From positions 5,580,001 to 5,644,000 of the forward strand of contig JAVHKY010000005.1 in NCBI GenBank assembly GCA_035079385.1: a stretch of DNA of 64,000 nt, given 5' to 3'. Each line of letters opens with the position of its first letter. Positions within the stretch are counted from its first letter, which is position 1. Both the position numbers and the translations under genes were made by a program. Source of the DNA: Aspidiotus rigidus. Lineage: Eukaryota > Arthropoda > Insecta > Hemiptera > Diaspididae. The notes under the pieces were generated by a model, which was not told where the DNA came from, made no database searches, and was given only the letters and a program-made list of their open reading frames with translations. This document shows, piece after piece, positions 1 through 12,275 of the stretch.

Positions 1-101
1 GCTGTTTCTCTTGTGGTTCAATATAATTAGCTAGACCTTCGGGTGTACACTCTTCTTGGTAATATGAATAACCATAAATTAGAAGAACGTATCGATTCAT
101 T
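1..101 (+). mobile_element. 3' tip of a Penelope-like element (PLE-E), cut by the window edge
   Basis: From 64 the sequence reads as MNNHKLEERIDSF. This matches the short peptide at the extreme tip of the other Penelope copies: MSGRNLQERIDSI in PLE-A, MDSRNLKERI in PLE-C and MNVRKIQKRIDSG in PLE-B. The preceding bases (CTCTTCTTGGTA) sit where the other copies have a CTC...GTATTCCTT stretch. The rest of the element would lie outside the window. Weak by itself; it rests on the tip peptide. Confidence 0.45.
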
Positions 102-1135
102 CTTGATCATCTCCGATTCTCAAGTATCTTTTAATGTTGGTTGTTGTAGACTCACACACACACCCATCTCATCACTTATATCCTTTTTTCATGCTCTCAT
201 TGCGATTCTGATAGCTCCCTCATTCAAAATATCTTTTCCTGTCCCAAATTAGTTTTACTCCCGAACTCCTGACTTATCTCTCACAATCACATAGAAGCAC
301 TATCAGATGACTCTCTATTTGTTGTCAACATCTTTCAATTCTTCCAACAACTAAATTTATTTTTCCACATCTTCACTTTTTAAAACCACTGAGCTCCCAC
401 TCTCTTAGTAACTCGTCAATTTAAAAGAAATCTAAATGTAAATTAGAAAAATGAAATAATTTTTACCTCTGCCTACAAGTCATCATTTCGCTCAAGTCCT
501 TTCTTCATAACTCCAACTTATTCTATAAATCGTTCTCTCAATGAGGCTTACATATATCCTCACCATCTCTCACCCCTCTACTCATAATTCATTCTTGATC
601 ATCTCCAATTCCCGAGCATCATTCTATGTTATTTCCAGCTGCTCTTCTCTTCATGCAATCATAATTTGTATTCACGCTCTCATCGCAATCTATGAGAGAA
701 TAACCGAAAAATGTTATTGAAAATAAAAAGAGGCGGGAAAGGCCTCTTTTTATTTTCAAAACTGTGTCGTCCTTGCACGTACTTATAAAAAGCTTTTTCC
801 TTGAAAAATGTTATCTTTAAGAGAATTAAAAGCGCACACTTATGGATGAAAACTCAAAAGAGTTATGCAATAGCAACCGCCCCACCCCATTTTGCAAGCA
901 TGGGAGCAAGAACATCGCGTCATTATACGCCCCACCTTAAACCGGAGTATTTCAAAAGAATTTGATGTTGAAATTAAAGTGTTATTGAAAATTAAGTTGT
1001 GTACCTCGCGTAGTCTCATGTTTTTGCCACAGAGTGTGAGTAAGGATTAGCCACAGAATCAGTCACCCTAGACTCACACACATACACTTCTTATCCCTCA
1101 TCTTATGCTTCTCTCATGCTCTCATTCCCTCTCCC
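97..1135 (+). repeat. Three diverged direct repeats of a pyrimidine-rich unit
   Basis: A block beginning TTCTTGATCATCTCC occurs near 99 and again near 591. Both are followed by an AATTC/GATTCTC-type stretch and then a TCATGCTCTCAT or CACGCTCTCATCGCAATC stretch (near 187 and 673). A third, partial copy near 1068-1130 has ACTCACACACA then CTCATGCTCTCATTCC. The copies are diverged and spaced about 480-490 bases apart. No coding potential is seen. Confidence 0.45.
717..759. repeat. Perfect 18-bp inverted repeat (hairpin)
   Basis: The arm TTGAAAATAAAAAGAGGC pairs with GCCTCTTTTTATTTTCAA across a 7-base loop, GGGAAAG. The pairing is perfect, which is unusual against the degenerate repeats around it. 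It may be a small palindromic transposon remnant. Confidence 0.85.
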
Positions 1136-1658
1136 ACATCTGAACTAACAACACCAAGCTTATGACAGGCTCTTATTAGCTCATTAATTGAAAAAAAAAT
1201 TAAAAGAAAAGAAATAAAATGAAACATGAAAGATTATACGTACGCAAAACATTGCTCACCAATACTATAGCATATCCTTACATAACATTCATTCATGAGA
1301 AACTCAACACATACTTAAAATTCATTCATAAAGAGCGTATCGCCTTACGTGTGTGTGAACAGGTAACCCAAAGAATGAATAAAACTAGCTACAACTACAC
1401 TGACAATCTACGTAACCAAAGGTTACCCTTCGCTTTTGATGACGAAAGCAACTACCTGAAGTTTAGTACTACAAAATAGTAGTAGCTCGAATATTTGCAA
1501 ATTTCATCAAATTAGTTCACGTTTCAATTTGAGATTTCTCACGAACCAGACATCGTATCAACACCAAAAGTTCACAATTACATTTTTAGACATGTAAATT
1601 ACAATATATCAACATTTGAAAAAAATTGAACAAACCATATCAGAGTTATAGGAGTGGG
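760..1658. other. AT-rich stretch without recognised genes
   Basis: Apart from the partial repeat near 1068-1130 I see no coding domain, RNA gene or transposon end. The 86-codon open frame at 1219-1479 matches nothing I recognise. Confidence 0.6.
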
Positions 1659-1910
1659 GAATTTTTTTAAAAATTTGGTATATCTGGAGAACTACTGATC
1701 CGATCGTCAAAAAAAAATGCAGGTGCACAACTTCAGATATAACACTACAACTTGACTAAGTTTCAAGAAAATCCATCCGGTAGTCTCGGAGGAGAAGTCC
1801 GGAGAAATTTTGATCCATATATATAACGTCGAGAAAGTTCATTTCCCCCCCTTTCTGCCACAACTGTGACGGGTGTAATACTCGCTTTTCTACAAAAAGT
1901 CGGTAAAAGA
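1659..1910 (+). repeat. Dispersed repeat family R-A, copy 1
   Basis: This segment shares ordered blocks with 29776-30022: AATTTTTTTAAAAATT, GAACTACT, GCAGGTGCACA, an AAGTTTC...AATCCA stretch, AGTAGT/GTAGTCT wording, and GACGGGTGTAATAC. The family probably represents an old non-autonomous transposon. A related end with AACAGACAGACAAAC lies at about 2140-2240. Confidence 0.55.
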
Positions 1911-2261
1911 ACACACCTCTAACGTGCTGCAATTTAGAATGTAGCACCAAAATCCGGTTCTCAAGAATACAGGATGTGAGGGTAGGAGAGAAATACAGTA
2001 GACAGTTGGGTGTAGTTACCCTTCTTCGGTGAATCAAATCACATCAAGTGACGTGTAGAGCGAGGGCACACAATTTTTAATAAGAACTTGTTTTCTATGG
2101 GAGCTAAAATTTTCATTTATGATTTAAAATTTATTCTGGAATAATACGAACATGTGGTGAAGATTTCAAGTCGATAGGTGCAGCGGTTCTCGAGTTATAA
2201 AAGGACAAACAGATAAACAGACAGACAAACTTTCCGCTTTATATACATATTAGATATCAAG

Positions 2262-2665
2262 CCTAATATTACAAAGGCTAAAATTCGAAATTTTTTAAGC
2301 TAGTCATTATAGGCCTAGTATAGTATGTTAGGTGTATTATAATGAAGGCTCAAGTTCAAAATTTCGTCAAGTCCCTAGGCCTAGTATACTTTATATTAAG
2401 CGTAGTTGGTATAAGCACAGTTATACTTTCAGGCTAGTCATTATAGGCCTAGTGTAGTGTATTAGGCCCAGTATAAAGAAGGCTAAAGTTTGAAATTGTT
2501 TAGAATAGGGTTCGTATGGTATATTAGGCTTATTAGTATAATGGAGGCTAATGTTTGACATTTTCTAGGCTACAGATTACAGGCCTAGAAGTATAGTATA
2601 TCAGGCCCAGTATAATGAAGGCTGCAGTTCGACATTCCTAGTATAACAAAGGCTCAAGCTATTTA
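2262..2665 (+). repeat. Degenerate ~70-bp satellite with TAGGCCTAGTATA core
   Basis: Blocks of the form (A/G)AAGGCT(A/C)AAGTTYGAAATTTT recur near 2274, 2345, 2476, 2544 and 2617. Each is separated by a TAGGCCTAGTATA-like core, giving a period of roughly 65-73 bases. Diverged relatives occur at about 19485-19560, 25150-25740, and on both sides of the hAT MITE at 39131-39506. Confidence 0.6.
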
Positions 2666-4683
2666 GGAATGAGAATACACAATAGTGACGCCCATAAAAC
2701 AGGTCCCTGTTTTTTCCCGCTCGACTAATAATTGTATATTGTTTGGTCGCAGTTTATGTTAGAATTTAAGACTACAAGCCCTAAAACTCTCTGTTTGTCA
2801 AATTTTAAATCGTTTGATCACTGCCCCCGACAAACCCACTAAAAAAGGTCTTGAAACGTTGTTGACAATTGTTGAAGTCGCTGGGCTTTTTGTTGCAACC
2901 AATAAACCTCGACAGTAGGGGGGGGGGGTTGGTGAATGAATGATGTATGCGCGATTTGAATGGAACTCATTCGACTATTTTTAGCGCATTTATTTTTTGT
3001 TCATCTTTTTTCTCAATTTTGAATTCACCCGAGGCAAGGAGGTATTTGTAAGATGATAATCTAGCCAATGAATTGATGAATTTCCTCTTCGGCACGTATA
3101 TTCTTCTCCTTAGTTCGAAATAGTTTTTGAAGACTCGCTGGAAATAATAAGAGGTAGATTCAATCTTACCCACTCACTTCTTTCATTTTCTATATTTCGT
3201 GCCAGCGAGAACAAAATTCTCTAATTCCGAGCACGAGCTCTATATTATTCGATTTTGCCACATCTTCATCCGTTATCAACAACACAATGAACTTATTCAG
3301 TATTGCTTCTTCTCTCAAAAAGGATTGCCGCTACGTGAAATCATTCAGTTCACAAAGAACGTGGTTTTTTTCTTCCTCTTTTCACACTCCCACATACCCG
3401 AGTGCTAACTCGTATGGTCAGCATGACAACAATTACAAATTATACTCCTGTACTTGCATCGTATGAACCACGAACAATGTAGTCCTTTGTAAAATCCGCT
3501 TCGAAGTTATTATGACCTAATATTCACATTTTCAGTTCATTTAAGCTCTATCTTTTTCATCTACAACTTGAATATAATGCGCGTGAGTTTTTGAATTATC
3601 ATGGAATAGAAAAGTTTTTTTTTTTTCTCGTAGCGAAAAAAAAAAAAAAAGCAATACCAATTAGTTGTCTCGTGAATGGGAGATCGCACATATGTTATGA
3701 AAGGTGGAGGCGTGTAGATTATCATTAGTTCGTTTGAAAATTACTGTGTGCAACATACCTATAATGTGCCGGTTAAACGCCGTAGTAACGTATGGTGACG
3801 GATAATAAGCATAACAAATAAAATGCACTTTATGGCTTTCTCTATGTTTAAATTCTAGATTAACAAAATCGATACAGTTGTGAATCGTACGATATTCTAT
3901 TATGATTGATTATATTAGGCAACCTAATTTGTTCTATCCTGCTGCGTCTACTCGCTCATGAATGTTATTATTTTTGCCGTGAAGACCTGTACAAAAGATG
4001 TTGTACAGGCTAATACATAGACAGAATTTTGACTTGATCATCGTAGTTGGATATCATTCCCATGCTCACGTGTTATTCCTTTCTCGACTATTTCATCTAT
4101 ACTCCGGCGATCCTCACTTTCAATCGGATCAAAAATACGTGAATGTATGATTCGTTTGAGCTTAGAGTCTCAAATACAAACATAGGCTATACTTCTTCTG
4201 CGTTGGTGAAATGACAGAATAAAAAACGTTCCGTAAAATCCTCTTTACCCCTATAACCGAGAAGAAAATATTAGTCTCAAATCTAACCCTAAAAATTATA
4301 AGGATGTATTTTCAGATTTCGAAAAGGTTTTTCAAGCGTGAAACCTTCTGAACTTCGTACTCCTGTCCCGTTCATTCATCCACGACGCAGTACTCAAAAA
4401 TCGTTGTGCGACGCTGATCGATCACATGATGAACGTACGTCAATACTTCGTCAAACGACCACGATTACGTTTTCTATGTGCGAGTAGCGAAGTTACAAAA
4501 ACAAACAGGGCGCTACTCTGTTGATAGAGAACAGACTTTGAAAGATTTCATGCTCTAAACTTTCACGAAAGAGGCACGGAAAAATTTCCAGCTACAATCC
4601 TATACACATTCGGACCGGCAATCCGCTAGTATCGCTAACTACGCACGCGATCCGTTCACCAAAAATATTATTTTTACCGAATT
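2666..4683. other. Intronic AT-rich stretch without recognised genes
   Basis: The stretch holds an 11-G tract at 2918-2928 and a simple T-run/A-run hairpin at about 3617-3651 (T-run, CTCGTAGCG, A-run). Short open frames such as 2967-3173 and 3199-3408 show no domain. Confidence 0.6.
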
Positions 4684-4897
4684 TGAAAACGGGAACTAAA
4701 CTATGGCGGTAAGTATATGGGAGAAAAATGAAAAACTTGCAATAGCTTTTGAATGAAGCGAAATAGCAGGTTTTGTCATATCATCTAATTTGTAGAATTA
4801 TCTTTCACGGGATGTCGAGATGTCAAATCTGCTTTACTCGAGTGTCATTTTTCCATTTTTCTCTCATTTACCGCCATAGTTTAGTTCCCGTTTTCAA
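4684..4897. mobile_element. Palindromic MITE, family M1, copy 1
   Basis: The terminal inverted repeat TGAAAACGGGAACTAAACTA continues into TGGCGGTAA and is mirrored at the right end (TTTACCGCCATAG then TTTAGTTCCCGTTTTCA). Subterminal AGAAAAATGAAAA and TTTTCCATTTTTCTCTC also pair. The element is about 214 bp with no coding capacity. A second copy lies at 58828-58988. The duplication size is unclear because the palindrome runs to the edge. Confidence 0.8.
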
Positions 4898-4959
4898 TCT
4901 CTCCCCGCTCCGTATAGAAATGCAGCGCGACGCTAGCGCTGTCCGGCCCGAATAGACGA

Positions 4960-5500
4960 GGACTTGGAAATATTACTAGCTAGAATCTTGGCGTCATCAG
5001 GGAACTTACTTCAACTCCTACACAGGGAAGCGGTGCGGTATATTTCTCGCAGGGTCAGGGGACTTGAAATGAGCTGGAAGAAATTACGAGCTACGAGTCT
5101 TACAAACGAGAAGGTATTCTTCGTATGGAAAGCTGAGATAACTTTCGATGTAATTGACAACGATTATTGAGCCTAAATTCCCAGCGGGAAGAGGGTCTTA
5201 AAATACGAGCAAGAGGATTTGACATCGTCAATGAATTTAGAAACTGACAAAGATTACAAACTGACGGAAGGGTCAACGTAAGGAAATTACATTAGATGAT
5301 GATTTTTGACTCAAAATTCCATACAGAAACACTTCCAAAAAATCTGGGTGTGATGTTAAAAAAAACTAGCTCGAGCAGGATGTGGTACCATTAGGATGAC
5401 AAAAACTAAGACATAAAGAAGGGAGATATAATGGACCGTCATATTGTCTAGAATTAAGTCTCCTACCAATAGCATTCATGAGGAGCGAATCGCGAAGCGC
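4960..5500 (+). repeat. Dispersed repeat family R-B, copy 1
   Basis: About 5035-5275 resembles 17025-17210. Shared ordered blocks are CGGTATATTTCTCG, GAGCT(G/C)(G/C)AAGAAATTACG, an ACGAGAAG/AACGAAAA stretch, and AGAGGGTCTTAAAA versus GAGAGTCTCAGAAAA. The copies are diverged and of unknown origin. Confidence 0.45.
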
Positions 5501-5528
5501 TTCAACTTCAGTTTAGAAGTTTCTATGT

Positions 5529-7903
5529 AAAGGCTCTAGCCGGGTAAGGGGGGGGGGGAATGGCCTTGGTCGAAAAATGTATCGAACGTCCGTCAAAATG
5601 TTGTCCCCAATAGGAAAACTCGAAACCCAAAAAATTAGACCCCTACGCTCACCCACATGGGCTGCAGAGTCATTTTTAGGCCTAAAATCCAAATGGCTGT
5701 ATCTCAGGCAATAATGATCGCACAGCAATGTAACTTTGGGACATTTTAGTATATGTGAACGTTTAGCCATGGTATTTTTTTCAAAACAAATCATCCATAT
5801 TTTCCCTAGTTTCTAGCAACAACAAAACTTCAAACTCATATATTCAAAAAAAATCAGGGGAGGCACCCAGGGAAAATCATTCATTTGAAGTGCCATATCC
5901 TCTGCTACAACATACATTAGTACCATAGTCCTCGGTGAGGTGGAACATTCCCCAAAAAATCAATATTCAATGAATTTCTGTGATTTTTCCATAAATAGCG
6001 GGGGGAACGACGACTGTTGCCGCAATAGACCGCGTGAAATCAATAGTCAATGTTCGAGCTGAAAAATACGCACTCCACCGTGGGATGAAATGGGAATGTA
6101 GATAGACCGAAAATACATTTTCATTATTTCGTTCATCGATTTGGTCAATTTTTATGTAAACACATCCACGGATTAGGTGGGGTGAGTTAGATTGTGAAAA
6201 ATAATTGAAAAATTTTCCAGTCGCTGGAGCAGTCTGAAAACAGTAGGAAAGTGAAAAAAATTCACTTCTTCACCCTGGAAGACCGTGAGTTCTGGTATTT
6301 CATTCATCAATTAGGTCGATTATAATGTAAGCACGTCCACCGAGTTCGAGAAAAAAAGTCAAAAATCCTCCAATCGGTGGAACGTTCTGGAAGTGACAAA
6401 TAATCGAGGAAATCCACTCTTTCAACCTGGACAACCTTGATTCTTGGTATTTTGTTTATCAATGAAGTCAATTTTCATGTAAACATATCCACCGAGTTTT
6501 AGAAAAATTGAAAAAAATTCTCTAGTCGCTGGGACGCTCTAGAAATAGCAAAAAATCAAAGATACACATCCACCCCTAAGATTCATTTTCTTTACTTTAA
6601 AATGTTGAATGTTTATTTTTGTTCACCTGAAGTCGTAGGGGGCCGTGCAAGTGCATGAAGTGGAGGAATCTCCTCTCGAGTTGAGGTGACAGTGCTTCAA
6701 ATATTGGAGTTTATGAGCATGGCAACAAAAGGAGATGATTGTCTTCTATTGTGTCTCGAGAGGGGATTCCTCCACATCATGTGAGTGCACGGCTACCAGT
6801 AATACAGTTTGTACCACTACAACTTCAGGGGAACAAAATAACAAATGAATCATAGTGGCGGGTGTGTTTCTTTGATTTAATAATTCCAGAGCGTCCCAAC
6901 GACTAGAGAATTTTTTCAATTTTTTTAAAACTCGGCGTAAGTGTTCTTAGAAGAATTGACCATACCAATAAACGAATAGCCTAAAATTACAGCGTCCAGG
7001 TTGAAAAAGTAGCCTTCCTCGTTTCTCTACTATTTCTGGACCGTTCCAGCGACTGGAGAATTTATTGACTATTTTTTTTCCCAACTTGGCGGATGTATTT
7101 GCATAAGATTTGAACTAATTGATAAATAAAATACCAAAACTCACGGTCCTCCAAGGTGAAAAAGTGAATTTTTTCACTTCCCTACTGTTTTCAGACTGTT
7201 CCAGCTCTCAATCTAACGCACTCCACCTAATCCGTGGATAAGTTTACATAATAAGAATTGATCCAATCGATAAACGAAATACTGAAAATATATTTTCGGT
7301 CTATCCCACGGTGGAGTGCGTATTTTTCAGCTCGAACATTGACTATTGATTTCACGCGGTCTATTGCGGCAGCAGTCGTCGTTCACCCCGCCATTTATGG
7401 AAAAATCACAGAAATACATTTAATATTGATTTTTTGGGGAATGTTCCACCTCACCGAGGACTATGGTACAAATGTATGTTGTAGTAGAGGGTATGGCACT
7501 TCAAATGAATGATTTTCCCCAGGTGCCCCCCCTGATTTTTTTAAATATTTGAGTTTGAAGTTTTGTTATCGGAACTCATAATAAGTGAGTGAGGTGTAAG
7601 TAGAGCACTAATATTGAAAAAGGGTTTTCCAATTGTACAAATCTACTTTATTAGTTGCTTTAAATACCACGGATGGCGTTCACATATACTAAAATGCTGT
7701 GCGATCATTATTGCCTGAGGTACAGACATCTTGATTTTAGGCCTAAAAATGACTCTGCAGCCCATATGGGTGAGCGTAAGGGTCCAATTTTTTGGGTTTC
7801 GAGTTTTTTCATTTAGGACAACATTTTGACAGGAATTCGATAAATTTTTCGACCAAGGCCATTCACCCCCCCCCCCCCCTCCCTTAACCGGCTAGAGCCT
7901 TTC
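5529..7903. mobile_element. Foldback-type DNA element with ~1.15-kb inverted arms
   Basis: The left end AAAGGCTCTAGCC is mirrored at the right end by GGCTAGAGCCTTT. The two arms stay alignable in reverse to the centre: TTTTTAGGCCTAAAATC against GATTTTAGGCCTAAAAA, the GAGGTGGAACATTCCCC block, the CGCACTCCACCGTGGGATG block, and near the centre GTGGAGGAATCTCCTCTCGAG against CTCGAGAGGGGATTCCTCC. The central loop is about 6681-6756. Each arm carries a long G or C tract (5548-5558, 7866-7879) and about three diverged ~150-bp internal repeats built on CAGTCGCTGGAGC-type blocks (about 6209, 6360, 6512 on the left). The right arm has an extra ~60-100 bp near 7565-7680. No transposase frame is visible, so it is non-autonomous. 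Target duplication not identified. Confidence 0.85.
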
Positions 7904-9853
7904 ATCCGCTCAAATTCGGCTTTCTGTTTCTATTATAAACTTTTAGGCACTTGGCTATCGGCCTAATTTTTCGATAAAGTCAATTTGGAATATTGTCAAG
8001 AGCGTAATGAAACAATTCCGTACCAGCTCCACAGCAATACAACCAGTAAAAAAAAAAAGTCTTTGAGAAACAGCCAATCATCGTGTCGTTTTTGACATGC
8101 TTTGCGTTCAATGAAGCAGCGAGTGACCAACTTTTTATCCGCTAAAAAGGAAACTGAGAAATAAAAGAGGCGCATCATCTCCAAACGCCACAACTTCTGG
8201 TTTTAATGAAATACGTTTACTCTGTCACACAGATGAAAAGAGTAGATAACCAGCAAAATTTTGGAAGAGCAACAAGAGGATCATGAAAACCTATGAGAAT
8301 ATACCAAACGCGCAAACTGGTTACATCGAAGTTGAAACCGTCTAATTCAAATGATCATTGAATGGATTCAGTTCTCATGCAGTTAAAGACGGGATCAATT
8401 CCAGAACACCAATAGCGAAAGTTCGGGAAAATGATGTAAAAGTGACCATAATTGAGAATCGTTTCATGAAATATGGCTTGTTCTGTACAGCAACAAAAGT
8501 TATTTACATTGAATTATGGCAAAAGGAGGGGTTCGGGATACGAGATGTCTTTTTATCTCACTCGATATTTCACGCAAGTAACTGCTCAAATTCGCAAAAA
8601 TATTCACGGAATATATGAATACTTATACGCACTCACAACAAAATTTTTGATATTATATCCTCTCTTAGTTATGTTATCTTGATCGTAAGTAAGTACAATA
8701 TGTATGAGAAACGGAATGAATTCATGAATCACAAAAACGTGTAACGCATAAATATGCACGTAATCATTCGAAGAGCGATTGTCGACGTGCTGAGTATTAG
8801 AGCACATTATACTAGTTTCCATCTCATACCCGTGCAGCTACTTTTTGAAAAGAAAAGAGAAAAAAAAAAATGAAAATTTTTCTTTCCAATTTGGTCACTG
8901 GTACACGATGGATACCGAGCCATGCATTGTATTTCTGCGTCGGGCGACGGTTGGGGCAATCGTGTTGATTCGGTTGAACTTATACTTAGTCCATACGGTT
9001 GCTGGCAACTTTCAAAATCGTGACCCGATTGAAACGTGTCCTTACCCTGAAGTCAGCATACGTCACGGAATTGAAACTAACGTCGTTCTGCTATAAAGTT
9101 GTTATATTTTCTCTTCGTTAATCCTCTCTTTCTTTCTCTTCGTCATATGTTTATTATATGTATGTTTCTGTTTATGTCTCGTTTAGAATGTAATATTTCA
9201 AATTACGAGCGCGCATAATCGTTGACTTTTGCTCCCCTCGTTTTATAATAAGCCATTATTTGCGCGAGATCTCAAAGAACGGACATCACGATCTCAATAA
9301 CAGTGGTAGCTGTCTGAAAATCTACGTCTGAAGTATTGTGCAACTATGTCTTACTTCTTCTATTTCTCTCTTCGTACTGCAATATTTTCATAAAAATATT
9401 TACAAACGTTATTTTTCTATAACGACGCGTGCACCTACAGTGTAAGCCAGAAGTACATAATTTATGTCTGGAAATAAATACACGAGTATACCTACTCGAT
9501 TTTCTTGCTGCGCTTCATGTGAAACTGGAAAGGCTTTCCCATTCGCGTGCAAGCATAAAAATTTTCTCATTCATACTTATCGTCACTGAATTCTTTTATT
9601 TCCTCAAAGTAGATCGCCTGGCGCTCATCCATGGACGATAAACACTTGTAGGCGCGCAAATAATATTTCTCCTCTCCGCTAACAGTCAGTGTTTTTTTAC
9701 AAATTTATTTCTTCATCAACAGGACTAAAACCTCAAGTTTTAAGAATAAATCTGGAAGGTATTGTGAAAAAAATCGTAACTTCTGTTTCTCATTTTTTCA
9801 CTCCCTCTTCCAAGCTTACTATAATTCAACTTTTGCATCTCTGTAAAGTTTCA
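7904..9853. other. AT-rich stretch without recognised genes
   Basis: Short open frames such as 7996-8193, 8358-8618 and 8845-9096 carry no recognisable domain or splice-flanked homology. I see nothing else supportable. Confidence 0.55.
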
Positions 9854-12275
9854 TTATTTATTTCAGTTATTTTACGTACCCCTCGACAGCTTGTAGCCAT
9901 TTATGGAGGAGGACGGCTTACAGGGATAAACTAGGTACTTAAAACAGCTCACTGGCAATACCAAAAAAAAAGCGATGCTGGTGCTGCGGAACGAAAGGTG
10001 CGACATACATCAAGGGGATCCAATTCAGAGCCGGAGAGCGCGAGGGCAACAGAGAGCGAGAGCAATGAGGGAATATTTTAGGTTTGTGATTTATTTAGCG
10101 CTCCAAGTATGGCTTGTTCAAATTTTGTTCTCGATTGGTAAAAAATGTCTATTTCAGGGTAAGAGAAAGATAATAATTATACGTTTTTAAAGCCGTATTG
10201 ATAGGCGTCTCCTCTTTGATCTGTTCGTAGAATATTTTTTTCAAGCGGGTTCTTGCCGGCGGTACCCTAAAGAGCACCATACCTAAGAGATCGGATCTAT
10301 CTTTACACCACGGTCCAGATCGTATAATAACATTAGACCGACACACAGCCTCCTACTCTTGAGGCTCGCCATTTCGAATCCCAGTAACAGCTCGGAGTAA
10401 GGAATCTCCCACGGGTAATAGCAGAAGAGTCTCGTGTACAGAAACTTGATAAATTTGGATTGAACCCTTTCTAGATTTTGTTCAAACTTGCTCCATATAA
10501 TCGACGAACTTTCAAGGTGGGACCGCACAAACGAGTAGAATAGAATCATAATGGTAGTTTGATCCCTGAACATGTACGAATTTCGTTTAAGAAATCCCAA
10601 ACCACGCATCGCCTTTTGCACTGCTAGAGCTGTATGTTCTCGAAAATCAAGTCCGCGGTCCAAAGTCACGCCCAGATCCACCACGCTAACGACCCTTCGC
10701 AAACGAACCCCCCTGATGGTGTAGTCTCTAAGTATGAGAGGTTTCGTTTTTTTTTCGGCGAAATGTCATAACTGCACACTTTTCCAAGTTCAAGGGTAAC
10801 TCGTTGATAGAACTCCAGTCAGCGACCATGTCTAGATCCCTCTGCAAAGCGACCGCGTCAGCATCCCCAGAGACCCGCCCAAAGAGTTTGAGTCGTCGGC
10901 ATACATCAAGCATCTTGTGCCCGGGTTTATGAAAGTTGAAGGCAAATCGTTAATGTACAGATTGAATAGCAGAGGCCCGAGGACAAAGCCCTGAGGGCTC
11001 CAGAAGAGGACACGAATGATTCAGAGGCAGCTTCGTTGTAGGCCACATGCTGGCGTCTATTCGTCAGATAACTATCGAGTAGACGCATAAGGTCGTAAGA
11101 AAAATCAAAATTCAATAGTTTGGTTAGTAGGATTCGGATTTCATGTCCTACCTTATCGAAAGCTTTGGAAAAATCAGTGTAAATTGCGTCGATTTGCCGC
11201 CCTTCCAAGCACACCCGATTAACAAAGGATACCAAGTGAGTTAGGTTTGTTACGACAGCCGTGCTGCTCCTTCGATAGCTTATTTTTTGTTTGGCGGAAT
11301 ATTTGATCTGAAATGATTCTTTCAAATATTTTGGCAGGACAGGGAAGTAACGAAATTGGTCTGAAATTACTGATGTTACGGGAGTTTTCTTTTTTGGGAG
11401 TGGGTACTATCTTTGCAACTTCCCACACATCAGGAAAGTCTCTCGTTTTTATAATCGTGTTGTAAATGTGTGTCAAAGGTGCCGCGAGCAGCTCCGAGCA
11501 GGCCTTATACACAAATTGAGGGACGTTGTCAGGGCTAAGCGATTTTTTGGGTTGTAGCTTCTTTAAATGTACCCTCCCTTCCGCTTCGGTAATAACTTTA
11601 ACCCGTACACCGCCACAGGCCCAGTGGTGTTTTGCGTGGCGAGACTGATTTGGGTCAGGAGAGGTCCCAGTGTACACTGACGAGAATTATTTCGCAAATC
11701 CGTTCGCTATTTGTGTAGGGTCATGTAAGGCGTTATTATTCCCAGCAATGATCGAGTCAACTTGGCTAGAGCAATTTGTCCGTGTTCCCTTGATGTACGA
11801 CCAGAATTTCTCCGGTTCGCATCTCAACTCCCCCTCGATTTCAGCAATAAAGTCTTTTTTGACTTTCCTAGTTAATTTTTTAATTTTCGATCTTAATTTG
11901 GAGAATTTTACACTCAGCTTTTGGCAGCCAGTTTGTATCAGCCTTCTGTGTATCCTAGATTTTGTTTTCAGTTTTCTTATTATTTCATGATTGAACCAAG
12001 GAGGGTAAGTTCTTTCGTTATGGGACTTTTTCCTACAGTAAGGCACGTGTTCGTTCAAAGAATTATCTAGAGAATAATGAAAGTTTAGAGCAGCAAGTGT
12101 TACTCTGGAATACTTCCTCGCATTTTTCTTCTCTGAGAGAGGTATAGAGAGAATAATAATCCGCCTTCCTGAAGTTGCGGTAGGCGTTTTGAGACTGTGG
12201 GGTTTGCGACAAACTAGTTAGTGGAAAATCAATTTGAAGGGGAGGATGGTAGGGGTCCGGGTGTTCATCTAATTA
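9854..12275 (-). mobile_element. Jockey/CR1-like non-LTR retrotransposon, copy 1 (5'-truncated, broken)
   Basis: On the minus strand the element runs from the end of its endonuclease region, through a reverse transcriptase, to a 3' UTR ending in an AAAT-type tail (seen on the plus strand as TTATTTATTTCAG at 9857-9869). The 3' UTR and RT are shared with copy 2 at 30737-34873. The 5' limit is set where the frame loses similarity to the LINE endonuclease/RT linker, near 12275. A clear target duplication was not found. Confidence 0.85.
10283..12270 (-). pseudogene. LINE ORF2 reverse transcriptase, multiply frameshifted
   Basis: In order, the frames read: a linker with YRNFRKADYYSLY (about 12200); YPPWFNHEIIRKLK (about 12010); NISNFRPISLLPC (about 11380), the RT-1 region; AIYTDFSKAFDKVGHEI (about 11170), the RT catalytic Asp block; a damaged SG-P-QG-LGPL block near 11000; and LKLFGRVSG plus NELPLNLEKCAVMTF near 10850-10760. 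The C-terminal block LGFLKRNSYMFRD lies near 10590. Copy 2 has an intact YADD (MYADDLKLF). Here a 1-base loss just after YADD shifts the frame, and at least four breaks separate the pieces. The element is dead. The family is the jockey superfamily; Jockey versus CR1 cannot be decided by eye. Confidence 0.85.
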
